The notes beneath the pieces were generated by a model. It was not told the origin of the DNA. It worked only from the letters and a program-made list of their open reading frames with translations, and ran no database searches. Positions 30,039 through 39,502 of a DNA stretch of 64,000 bases are shown in pieces. Numbering within the stretch: position 1 is the stretch's first letter; the number at the start of each line of letters is the position of its first letter. The stretch comes from Ignavibacteriales bacterium (lineage in GTDB: Bacteria; Bacteroidota; Ignavibacteria; UBA10030; UBA8401), in contig JAPLFO010000149.1 in the NCBI GenBank assembly GCA_026390635.1, positions 16,855 through 80,854 of the forward strand, given 5' to 3'. A program made the translations under genes and the position numbers.

Positions 30039-31543
30039 ATGACCGTGCGAATTGAATCGGCGGTACCACAATCGGCGGACACTGGTTCCGCAGATCACAA
30101 CGGAAAGAATCTGGACGAACTGCTTGATCTGGACAAGCACCGTCTTTCCGTTATTCCTCAAAAAAAATCCACCGGTACCGAGCGATGGATGAAATTCCTC
30201 GGCATTCCTGTCGGCATTGCGGTTTTCCTTTGGCTCTATTATATGCCGACACCCGCCGGACTTACTGCGTCCGGGCAGTCTATCATTGCATCGTTCTGTT
30301 TTGCCCTCATCCTCTGGATTTCCGAATCCATTCCGACACATGTCACATCGTTGATACTCATGGTGCTGCTTGTGTTCCTGGATGGATGGGACATGAAGAA
30401 CGTACTGGGCGTTCTGGGTTTCGACGTTATCTGGCTGAACGTACTGGCATTCATTCTGAGTTCATTGCTGGTAAAAACAAATTTAGCGAAACGAATTGCA
30501 CTTGCCTTGATCGTAAAATTCGGTCATAGTGCGATGCCCATGATGCTCGCATTCCTTCTCCTGCAGCTTGTCTTGGCACCGCTGATCCCCGCAACGGCAG
30601 CGCGGACCGTGATAACGCTTCCCATTATGCTGATCGTTGCATCTATCTACGGTTCAACAAATGAGAATCCGAACAATTTTGGAAAGAATCTCTTCCTGCA
30701 GAATTTGCTTGGTATCAATATTTTTTCTTCCGGATTTATGACCGGAAGCACCGCCAATCTCATTGCCATCTCGTTCATCTTCAGCATGGCGGGAACAAAG
30801 GTGTATTATACCGATTGGATGTTTGCAAATCTGCCGGTTGTTCTGATTGCCATGTCCCTTGCGTGGGTCATCGGTCCGAAACTGCTGTTCAAACTCTCTG
30901 CTAAAGAATCCACCCCGGCCGTCCATGGCGGCATCGAAGTGCTTAAGAAACAGCTCGACGCAATGGGAAAAATGAGCTTTCTGGAAAAAAAGGGCGCAGT
31001 CATTTTTGGCATTGTCGTTATTCTCTGGGTAACGGATCGATTCCATTTTGCGCTTTTCGGTTTTCAGATCGATCCGGTTATGGCAGCCATGGTGGGCGGC
31101 ATTATTGCACTGCTTCCTAAGGTGGGGATACTAAAATGGAACGACTGTGACATTCCATGGCATCTCATGCTCTTCAGTGCGGGAGCCTATGCCGGTGGAT
31201 TGGCGCTCAACGACTCCGGTGCTGCTCGATGGGTGGTCCAGAACCTCTTCTCGGCGTTCCATCTTGACAAAAACATCAACTTCTGGCTGTTGTACACGAT
31301 TGTTATATCTGTGATGATGTATTCGCATTCAATCCGCTGGCATTGGCTCTCCCTGCCGCATTTACTATCGACTGGGTTATCGGACTGCCGATCAGCGCGA
31401 AGCCGAATGTCATTTTGTTCACGACCGGTCAATATTCCGTATTGGACAACATCAAATACGGATTCATCATGGCAACGATAGGAATCATTCTGCTGGTGAT
31501 TGCGGGACTTACCTGGTTCAGATTTTTGGGAATCACTCCATGA
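30039..31543 (+). pseudogene. SLC13/DASS family anion:sodium symporter with C-terminal deletion/frameshift
   Basis: LILWISESIPTHVTSLILMVLLVF...LVLAPLIPATAARTVITLPIM...; frame breaks near 31326 (YSH|S) and the conserved end LALPAAFTIDWVIGLPISAKPNVILFTTGQYSV continues in another frame. Confidence 0.85.
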
Positions 31544-32301
31544 CGAAGAGAATCGGAGTACATGCATTCATCATATTTCTCCTGGCGGTTCTCCCGCTGC
31601 CGATCGCCGCTCAATTGCTGAAACAGTTTTCAGAACAAGTCCTTCTGGAAAAAGACGGCAGCGCAACAGTGGTGTGGCATATTGTTCCGGCAAGCGATAC
31701 ACTGCGCTCTCTTATGGTGCCATGGAACTTCCCTTTCACAGCAGGAGAGGCAATTTCTTTTGTCGTTCGCGGTAATGACACATCCTTCCGCGCTGCCGAT
31801 GCGGAACTTGCCGAGAGGGAAGGCATCCACTTTGTCAGAGTCGGAAACCACGATCGCTCGCCGCTGCATGCCCTGCAGATGCAATTTACCATTCAGCGGT
31901 ACTGCAACTTTGGAAAAGAGAAAGCGACCGATTTCGGGAACTATACAATTAAAAAGAGATTCATCAATACTTCCCTGGCATCGATTGATCAATTCTCACT
32001 GGAACTCGTTCTCCCGTCAGGATTTGTCGTTACGTCTGTCGACGAGACAATTCCCAAGCAGACGGAGGATAATTCCATTTCGCCATTTGTCATTGGAAGG
32101 ACAGAAGGAAGAAACAGCGTCGTCGTGCATGCCTCAAAAATGAAACTTGGAGAGCATGCATTTATGAAGTTGCAGACAAAACCTGAGGCAAAGTCTCCCG
32201 TGCTATTCATAAGCCTGTCACTGATCGGTATTCTCTATGCTTTTTTCTTCCGCGACCTGCTGAAGAAGAAAGAATACGAACAACACGCCGACAAAACGTA
32301 A
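31540..32301 (+). CDS. Signal-peptide, C-terminally membrane-anchored hypothetical protein
   Basis: Start overlaps transporter stop (ATGA); N-terminal signal MTKRIGVHAFIIFLLAVLPLPIAAQ; C-terminal TM VLFISLSLIGILYAFFF. Confidence 0.7.
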   Translation: MTKRIGVHAFIIFLLAVLPLPIAAQLLKQFSEQVLLEKDGSATVVWHIVPASDTLRSLMVPWNFPFTAGEAISFVVRGNDTSFRAADAELAEREGIHFVRVGNHDRSPLHALQMQFTIQRYCNFGKEKATDFGNYTIKKRFINTSLASIDQFSLELVLPSGFVVTSVDETIPKQTEDNSISPFVIGRTEGRNSVVVHASKMKLGEHAFMKLQTKPEAKSPVLFISLSLIGILYAFFFRDLLKKKEYEQHADKT

Positions 32302-32559
32302 TGTCAGGCAGCAATGTCTCCCTTTTCAAGAATGGTTAAACGTGCAAGAGCAAATCACGATCTTCTGCTTGATGAGTGAGTGACCCCGGAATTCACCGAG
32401 GATGTTTTCCCAGATTGGTGAATTGAATCGCAAATAGCTGGAACAGAATTACAGAACCATCACAAAAAGCAAACGGCATCTCGAGTGCTATGCTCAAAGA
32501 TCTAATCAACCATATCAATTAACTAACCATTTCATCAACTATTTTACAGAGGGATTCTT

Positions 32560-33828
32560 ATGAATACAAAGCATACACGCTGGATCGTGCTGATGTTCGC
32601 GTTGATAGGCACCATTAGCTCTTTCCTCATTGCACAAGACGCTCGCGTGCCCGGCGAGGATGCGATCAAAGCCCCCTTGGGTGCAGAGGCAAAAGACGGT
32701 AAGCTCGTTTTTGATTCGAAGGATTCAACATTTCAATGGTGGTTTGATTCAAGAATTCAGATTGACGGTGCCAAATATTTCGAGAACAAGAACCGCATGA
32801 GCGATGGAACGATCATGAGAAAGGTCACATTCGCACTGAAAGCTGTTCTCTGGAAAAACTGGCAGGCGGAAGTTGATGTTGACTATGGCGAAAACGTCCT
32901 TGATCTTCGCGACGCGTTTATCCAATTCAATATCCCGAATCAAAATCTTTCATTGAAGGTTGGAAACTTCAAAGAACCGTTCGGATTGGATGCACTGATT
33001 AGTTCCCGTCTCTTGCCATTCATGGAACGTTCCAGTGTTTCAAATGCAATTGCTCTTGGCAGAAGAGTGGGTTTCTCTGCAAACTATTGGCAGGATTATG
33101 GGCAGGTAACAGTCGGCGTTTTCGGACATGAGGTCGGAACAAGAATTGACAAAGGAACCGACGATGAAGGATATTCAGCCAATGTTCGCATCACAGCCGC
33201 TCCAATCAACACACATGGCAAGAACCTCCATTTAGGATTTGCGGCTTCATACAAGACTCCTGATGCTGCGATGGGTGTCCCTCTGAATTCGCTGGAGGTC
33301 AAATCGCGTACTGAAACATACGTTTTTGATCCCAAACTGCTGCACACTGGTGCTATTACTGATATTAACTATTGGACTCGTTTTTCCGGTGAATTGATGG
33401 GAATTTATGGACCGTTCTATGTGCAGGCGGAATACTTGGGAATGTCAATTACACGATGGTATGGAAATCCGAAAATCAATCTTGGCGGAGGATATGGGTT
33501 AGTCTCTTGGATGGTAACCGGAGAGACAAGAGCTTATTATGTTGATGAAGGCGAGAGTGGCCCTATTGAACAGCCGATACATTCCTGGGGTGCCTTAGAA
33601 GTTGCGGCACGCTATAGTGTGACCGACCTGAACGACTCTAAAGCCAATATCACCGGTGGAAAAGCGAACATTCTTACACTCGGTGTAAATTACTACCCCG
33701 TCCAGACTATCAAAATGATGTTGAACTATGCGATGGTGAAATTAGATAAGTATGCAGACAGCAACGGCAAGTTCATCGGAGCCGATGATCATTCGTTTGT
33801 ACAAATAAGGTTTCAAGCATCACTCTAA
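32560..33828 (+). CDS. OprP/OprO-like porin (phosphate-selective porin family)
   Basis: FQWWFDSRIQIDGAKYF...VDVDYGENVLDLRDAFIQFNIPNQNLSLKVGNFKEPFGLDALISSRLLPFMERS...FVQIRFQASL. Confidence 0.85.
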   Translation: MNTKHTRWIVLMFALIGTISSFLIAQDARVPGEDAIKAPLGAEAKDGKLVFDSKDSTFQWWFDSRIQIDGAKYFENKNRMSDGTIMRKVTFALKAVLWKNWQAEVDVDYGENVLDLRDAFIQFNIPNQNLSLKVGNFKEPFGLDALISSRLLPFMERSSVSNAIALGRRVGFSANYWQDYGQVTVGVFGHEVGTRIDKGTDDEGYSANVRITAAPINTHGKNLHLGFAASYKTPDAAMGVPLNSLEVKSRTETYVFDPKLLHTGAITDINYWTRFSGELMGIYGPFYVQAEYLGMSITRWYGNPKINLGGGYGLVSWMVTGETRAYYVDEGESGPIEQPIHSWGALEVAARYSVTDLNDSKANITGGKANILTLGVNYYPVQTIKMMLNYAMVKLDKYADSNGKFIGADDHSFVQIRFQASL

Positions 33829-33843
33829 CCTCGAGGATCATGT

Positions 33844-34773
33844 ATGAAAAAGATAATAGTTGTTATCGTACCGCTTATGATCATTACGGGAGCATTTCTT
33901 TCATGTTCCCGAGATGCACCGGCTCCTACTGGACCGGCACCAAAGGTGATTGTACCGGTAGTAATGAATGAAATATATACACAAGGTATCCGTTCCAATC
34001 CAGATTGGATTGAAATTTACAATCCCAATTCCGATTCCATAAGTATTGGAGGATATACTGTTTACAGTCTTGCGGGAAAGAACGGCGCAAAACCAAAGAA
34101 AGCAATTCCTTCGGGGACCTATGTCCCGGGGATGGGTCATTACGTCGTCGTGGTGAATGATACCATCTCTGCAAGCGCGTTTGATCTATCTGCCGGCGGT
34201 GAAAAAGTCTGGTTTGAAAATGGAACTGGAACCATTGTTGACAGTGTCAATGTACCTGCTCTCGGTGTTGATTCTTCGTATGCACGAAAGCCCGACGGCG
34301 CGAGTACGTGGGTTATAGCGACGCCACCGACGAAGGGAGCTGCAAATTCTATCCTTCCAATTGTTATGAATGAAATCTTTGTTCAAGGTGTAGCAGGCAA
34401 TCTTGATTGGATTGAACTGTATAACCCCAACACTGCTTCGGCCAATATCGGCGGGTATAAAATCTATGATATCGGCGGACAAGGTGGTACGAAACCAAAG
34501 AAGGACATTCCCGTTGGCACAATCATTGCCGCAAAAGGCTTCTTCGTAATCATTGTCGATACGGCAAGCTTTACCGGTGATTTGAGCGGATTTGGACTAT
34601 CCCAAAATGGCGAAGCTGTCTGGCTGGAAAATGCAAACGGCAATATCCTCGATAATGTCACCTTCCCTGCGATGACAAGCACGGGCGGTACAGTATCGTA
34701 TGGAAGAAAACCAGATGGGAGTTCCAACTGGCAGATCCTCACCGTCATTACACGCGGAACATCAAACAATTAA
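33844..34773 (+). CDS. Lipoprotein with two lamin-tail domains (LTD)
   Basis: Lipobox GAFLSC; two units of VMNEIYTQGIRSNPDWIEIYNPNSDSISIGGYTVYSLAG / VMNEIFVQGVAGNLDWIELYNPNTASANIGGYKIYDIGG. Confidence 0.85.
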   Translation: MKKIIVVIVPLMIITGAFLSCSRDAPAPTGPAPKVIVPVVMNEIYTQGIRSNPDWIEIYNPNSDSISIGGYTVYSLAGKNGAKPKKAIPSGTYVPGMGHYVVVVNDTISASAFDLSAGGEKVWFENGTGTIVDSVNVPALGVDSSYARKPDGASTWVIATPPTKGAANSILPIVMNEIFVQGVAGNLDWIELYNPNTASANIGGYKIYDIGGQGGTKPKKDIPVGTIIAAKGFFVIIVDTASFTGDLSGFGLSQNGEAVWLENANGNILDNVTFPAMTSTGGTVSYGRKPDGSSNWQILTVITRGTSNN

Positions 34774-34783
34774 GAACGAAGGG

Positions 34784-34812
34784 CTGAACCGGATCACATC
34801 GATCCGGTTCAG
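34784..34812. other. Strong intra-operon hairpin
   Basis: CTGAACCGGATC-ACATC-GATCCGGTTCAG, 12-bp perfect arms, no T tract. Confidence 0.8.
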
Positions 34813-34824
34813 TGGGATGATTGA

Positions 34825-35592
34825 ATGAAGAGAATACGAGTTGTACCTCTGCCAATGGCTAGCGTTGCGCTCATACCATTGTTGTTGCTGCTGGCATGCA
34901 GTCGCACGGAACCGACTGTTGCAGTTCCAGTGCCAGTCAACGGCGGGCTTGTGGAGCTAAGCGTTCATAACACGTCTGTTCCGGAACCCTCAGGGCTGGT
35001 GTACAATTCCAAGAACAACACCTTGATGACAGTATCAGACGCAAACGCGACTGTGTACGAGATTGATTTTATGGGAAACATTCTTCATTCGTTTGTAGTG
35101 CAGGGATCGGATCTGGAGGGAATTGCACTGTCGCCAGATTGCGACACAATGTATTTGGCGGAGGAAGGAAACCAACAGATTTCAACGTATCTCATCAACG
35201 GCTCGAAGATCAGTTCATTGAAAGTTCCTGTCGCAACCGAACAGAACCATTCGTTGGAAGGGGTCACGATTGACGATCGCCGCCACATCTATGTCGTCAA
35301 TGAGAAGAATCCGAGATTATTACTGGAATTCAACGGAGTAACGGAAGTCGCCCGGACGGAGATCACTGCAACGCTGGATCTGTCGGATGTCAGCTACGAT
35401 GCCGCTTACGATTGTCTCTGGATCGTCAGTGACGAGTCACAAAAGATATTAAAATGCACCAGAAGCGGCATTGTTCTGAACGAATATCAGATTTCCTTCT
35501 CCAAGGGAGAGGGAATTGCCATGGTCGGCGACAAGATGTACATTATAAGCGATGCAACCGGGAAATTGTATGTGTTCAATAAACCCCGATAG
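34825..35592 (+). CDS. SdiA-regulated-like propeller lipoprotein
   Basis: Lipobox LLLLLAC; EPSGLVYNSKNNTLMTVSDANATVYEIDFMGNIL...DLEGIALSPDCDTMYLAEEGNQQI...DLSDVSYDAAYDCLWIVSDESQKI. Confidence 0.8.
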   Translation: MKRIRVVPLPMASVALIPLLLLLACSRTEPTVAVPVPVNGGLVELSVHNTSVPEPSGLVYNSKNNTLMTVSDANATVYEIDFMGNILHSFVVQGSDLEGIALSPDCDTMYLAEEGNQQISTYLINGSKISSLKVPVATEQNHSLEGVTIDDRRHIYVVNEKNPRLLLEFNGVTEVARTEITATLDLSDVSYDAAYDCLWIVSDESQKILKCTRSGIVLNEYQISFSKGEGIAMVGDKMYIISDATGKLYVFNKPR

Positions 35593-35855
35593 AATCAATA
35601 GCACGGGCTGCGATCTTTCATCATGAGAAGGAAATACACAAAAACCGTGCACTTCTTGATTGAATTCGTTCACTAGAAGGTAAAGAGCAACGATTCTTTG
35701 GGGTATTTTGTATGTTGTAAAAGGAGCAGTTGCAAATATATTGCTTTCCAAAAACCACAATAGCAATATTTCCATTACTACTTGATGGTGCGGAGTTACG
35801 CCATCGTTGTATATAATTAATTCACCTTGCTCTCCCTAAAAATAATGGAGGTCCA

Positions 35856-37040
35856 ATGAAAAAGAAATCGTTACTCTGTGTTGCGGTGTTATCCGTGCTG
35901 TTATGCGCGCATCTCAGTATGGCCCAATCACCGATCAAAGTAAATGAGATTTATTCGCGCGGAGTCGCCGGAAATCTTGATTGGGTGGAGATGTACAATA
36001 CATCGGCAGCATCGGTAGATATAAGCGGATACAAAATTTATGACGCCGGCGGCAAAACAGGAACAAAGCCCAAGAAACTATTTCCGACAGGAACGATCCT
36101 TCCCGCGAAAGGCTTTACCGTAATCATCGTCGATACCGCAAGCTTCACCGGCGATCTGAGCGGATTTGGACTTGGCAGCGGCGGCGACAGCGTATGGGTC
36201 GAAAATGCGGCAGGAACACTGATCGATTCCGTCTTCATTCCTGCTCTTGGCGTCGATACGACCTATGCACGCATTCCGGACGGCTCAAACGCATTAGTGA
36301 AAGCCACTCCGGCGACAAAAGGTTCCTCGAATGTGCTTGTTAAAATGAATGAAGTGTATACACGTGGCGTTGCAGGGAATCTTGATTGGATCGAGATGTA
36401 TAACACATTAACCACACAGATAGATATAAGCGGCTATAAAATCTACGACAACGGCGGAAGAGGCGGAACAAAACCGAAGAAATTATTCCCGACTGGGACA
36501 ATTCTTCCTGCCAAAGGATTCTTCTTGATTGTTGTCGACACAGCAAGCTACACCGGTGATCTGAGCGGGTTTGGACTCGGAAGCGGCGGCGATACCGTCT
36601 GGGTGGAAAATACCGCGGGAATAGTGATTGATTCCGTCTACCTTCCGGCTCTCGGTGTGGACACAACGTATGCGCGCAAACCGGACGGCTCCAACCTTTT
36701 TGTGAAATCCTCCCCGGCAACCAAGGGTGCAACGAACGGCCCCGCAACGTCTGTTCGATCAAATACACTGTTTGTGTCAGACTTCGTGTTGAATCAGAAC
36801 TTCCCTAATCCGTTCAATCCAACGACAACTATTAGTTATCAACTGACATCGAAGAGCATGGTTTCGCTCAGAGTCTATGATCTTCTGGGAAAAGAGATCG
36901 CAGAACTTGTGAACGAACAAAAAGAAGCCGGATCGTATTCTGTACAATTTAACGCCCGCAATCTTGCAAGCGGCATCTACATGGTTGGATTGAAGGCCGG
37001 CAACTACTCGGAAATGAAGAAGATGACTTTAATCAGATGA
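35856..37040 (+). CDS. Secreted protein with two lamin-tail domains and T9SS sorting domain
   Basis: KVNEIYSRGVAGNLDWVEMYNTSAASVDISGYKIYDAGG and KMNEVYTRGVAGNLDWIEMYNTLTTQIDISGYKIYDNGG; C-term FVLNQNFPNPFNPTTTISYQL. Confidence 0.9.
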   Translation: MKKKSLLCVAVLSVLLCAHLSMAQSPIKVNEIYSRGVAGNLDWVEMYNTSAASVDISGYKIYDAGGKTGTKPKKLFPTGTILPAKGFTVIIVDTASFTGDLSGFGLGSGGDSVWVENAAGTLIDSVFIPALGVDTTYARIPDGSNALVKATPATKGSSNVLVKMNEVYTRGVAGNLDWIEMYNTLTTQIDISGYKIYDNGGRGGTKPKKLFPTGTILPAKGFFLIVVDTASYTGDLSGFGLGSGGDTVWVENTAGIVIDSVYLPALGVDTTYARKPDGSNLFVKSSPATKGATNGPATSVRSNTLFVSDFVLNQNFPNPFNPTTTISYQLTSKSMVSLRVYDLLGKEIAELVNEQKEAGSYSVQFNARNLASGIYMVGLKAGNYSEMKKMTLIR

Positions 37041-37147
37041 GTAAACACCGCAGGAATAACGTCGTCTTTGCCTATATAGAATTGGCCGTCATTGTGTCTG
37101 TGATACTGTTTGGAATCATTCAGGCAATATTGTTCTTGCTGAAGTAA
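37037..37147 (+). CDS. 36-aa single-pass membrane microprotein
   Basis: ATG overlaps upstream TGA (ATGA); MSKHRRNNVVFAYIELAVIVSVILFGIIQAILFLLK*; below the ORF-track length cutoff. Confidence 0.55.
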   Translation: MSKHRRNNVVFAYIELAVIVSVILFGIIQAILFLLK

Positions 37148-37157
37148 CTTTGATTTC

Positions 37158-37200
37158 CGCTCCACCACAATAGTTCGAGGATTTTGTTTGTGGTGGAGCG
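37158..37200. terminator. Long hairpin downstream of the microprotein ORF
   Basis: CGCTCCACCACAA - 17 nt - TTGTGGTGGAGCG, 13-bp perfect arms; no strong T run. Confidence 0.55.
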
Positions 37201-37665
37201 TATTTCTGCTTACCGCATGGCCGCATTGATTCGAGTTGCCCGGCAGATGATCTGTCTTCAGGATCCCGCAAGGGGGACTGCCGCACCGGACGGACCCGGG
37301 CAACAAGGCAAATGACGTTGATGGAATTGGATTCTCAGCCAGCCCCGTCCCAGCGGCGGGGCTGTGTCTTGTGGTGGACACTCCCTTGGTCTTTTCCGGC
37401 GATGCACGCCTTCGTCACCGGAACACCCCGCATTCGACCGGCATTTGCCTCCCCTGCTATTTCAGCTCGGATGAAATTCTCCTCATTCCACTGAAAAATA
37501 TGCCTTTTGATCGCAGATATTGCTATCCTTCAAGATGACGACGTATCTTCCGGCTATTGAGTGTCGTCTCATTGCGGTGAGGACGAAAGAATTGCCCATT
37601 TTGCCATCCCCCAATGCGCAGGTTTTCCGCCAACACGTCGTCTATTCTTACAGAACCGGGAATTG

Positions 37666-38241
37666 ATGGAAGAGAAAGAACTCATACATCGGCTGCGAGA
37701 TGGTGACAACAGTGCATATCGTTTGATTATTGACCGATATCAAACTTCCGTTCTGAATTGTTGTTTCAAGTTCGTGCGACACAGAGAGACCGCCGAGGAC
37801 TTGACACAGGACGTTTTCATAGAAGTCTACAGATCGATTCATATGTTCAGATCGGCATCAAAGTTTTCGACGTGGCTCTTGAGAATTGCAATATCAAAAT
37901 CATTAGATCATATCAAGAGCCAGAAAAGAAAAAAACGATTCGGATATTTGAAGAGCATCTTTTCCGGCGACGATTCTGAAGAGCGCGCTCTATCATCCGA
38001 TCTTCACAATCCGCAGCAACTGCTGGAGAATGAAGACAGGGTGCAATTGCTTTCGTGGGCAATAGAATCGTTGCCCGATAATCAGAAGATAGCGTTGACA
38101 CTCAGCAAATACGATGAACGAAGCTACAAGGAGATTGCTGACATTCTCCACACAACCATTCCCGCTGTTGAATCGTTGATTGTCCGTGCAAAATCAAATA
38201 TGAAGAAAAAACTGTACGCACATTATAAGAAGCATCTATAG
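37666..38241 (+). CDS. RNA polymerase ECF-type sigma factor
   Basis: RHRETAEDLTQDVFIEVYRSIHMFRSASKFSTWLLRIAISKSLDHIKSQKRKKR; ALTLSKYDERSYKEIADILHTTIPAVESLIVRAKSNMKKKL; internal start at 37666. Confidence 0.92.
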   Translation: MEEKELIHRLRDGDNSAYRLIIDRYQTSVLNCCFKFVRHRETAEDLTQDVFIEVYRSIHMFRSASKFSTWLLRIAISKSLDHIKSQKRKKRFGYLKSIFSGDDSEERALSSDLHNPQQLLENEDRVQLLSWAIESLPDNQKIALTLSKYDERSYKEIADILHTTIPAVESLIVRAKSNMKKKLYAHYKKHL

Positions 38242-38290
38242 TCCGCTCCCATGCAGGAACGTGGAAACGAAGTAGCGTGAGGAACATTTC

Positions 38291-38599
38291 ATGAAAGAAG
38301 AAGAACGAATACTCGAGGAAGTTGAAAAGACCCTGTGTGCGCTCGACGATTTGCCAACGATCGAGGCCAATCCATTTCTGTTTACGCGCATACAAGCCCG
38401 ATTGGCTTCAGAAGATGTTTCACGGAAAACGTCCCTTGCAGGCTTCATAGAACTCAAACCCATAGCATTGGCCGTTATTATTGTTCTCAACATCATCACC
38501 GCCGTGTATTTTTTCAATTCCAGAAGCAGCGAATATTCCAAAGATCAACTGATCCATTCGCTTAGCGCCGAATATAATTCAACACAAAACGACTTCTAA
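38291..38599 (+). CDS. Small single-TM protein, possible anti-sigma-like factor
   Basis: Directly downstream of ECF sigma; N-terminal acidic region and TM LKPIALAVIIVLNIITAVYFF. Confidence 0.55.
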   Translation: MKEEERILEEVEKTLCALDDLPTIEANPFLFTRIQARLASEDVSRKTSLAGFIELKPIALAVIIVLNIITAVYFFNSRSSEYSKDQLIHSLSAEYNSTQNDF

Positions 38600-38611
38600 C
38601 GGAACACGACA

Positions 38612-39463
38612 ATGGATCTGATAAGACAGAACAAGTTTATCGGCTGGGTCGTCGCCCTGTTGGTAGGACTAAATCTCCTCACATTGACCATGATTTGGAT
38701 TCAGTCGGAACGAAGGAATCCCCCCCCACTCAGAGATTCCGGAAATTCTCCCGCGAGTCCTGTTCCCATGCTGCAGCGCGAGCTTGAGCTTACGGCTGAC
38801 CAGACGGACAAATTTCAGGGAGTATGGAGGAATCATCAGGAGAAGACGAAAGAGATTAGTGAAGCACGGGACAATCTGAAACGCCTGATGACCGATGAGA
38901 TATTCAGCTCCACGCCGGACAAGCAGAGGGTTGACTCACTCGCCTCGGGAATTGGAAGTCTTGAAGCCAGGATGGAAATATTGCGCTACGAACATTTCAG
39001 ATTGCTGGCACAAATCTGCACCAGTGAACAGAAGACTCAACTGGGTGCAATACTGAGAGAGATCATCCGCAGGAAGGGGCCGACCGGAACGCCCGATCTC
39101 AAACCACAACAGCAGCGGTCGAAGGCCCCCGCAACGTTGAAGAACAATAGAGACATTGAAGAAAGACAACGACCGCCCCGACCGGATGACCGACAGGGCC
39201 CACCGACCGCGCTTCAGAAGCTCGATCGATATGCAGAAAGACTCTCTCTCTCACCTGATCAGATCAAAAAGGTCAAAGACATTCTTGCCCTTTCCCGAAC
39301 AAAGGAAGAGAAGTTTAAGTCTCAATCCAGACCGAGTCCGGCTGACTTCGAGATTGAAAAACAGAAAGTGCGAAACGAAGAAGATGAAAGCATTGTCAGC
39401 ATTCTGAATCCGCGGCAGAAAGTGGAATTCGAGGAGATGGTGAGAAACCGGGGGAAAAAATAG
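38612..39463 (+). CDS. Spy/CpxP-like (LTXXQ) periplasmic sensor protein, two repeats
   Basis: N-terminal TM then RELELTADQTDKFQGVWRNHQEK and RLSLSPDQIKKVKDILALSRTKEEK repeats. Confidence 0.7.
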   Translation: MDLIRQNKFIGWVVALLVGLNLLTLTMIWIQSERRNPPPLRDSGNSPASPVPMLQRELELTADQTDKFQGVWRNHQEKTKEISEARDNLKRLMTDEIFSSTPDKQRVDSLASGIGSLEARMEILRYEHFRLLAQICTSEQKTQLGAILREIIRRKGPTGTPDLKPQQQRSKAPATLKNNRDIEERQRPPRPDDRQGPPTALQKLDRYAERLSLSPDQIKKVKDILALSRTKEEKFKSQSRPSPADFEIEKQKVRNEEDESIVSILNPRQKVEFEEMVRNRGKK

Positions 39464-39502
39464 ACGGGATCCTTCAACAAGACAGAAGCAATGTTGATGT
39501 GA

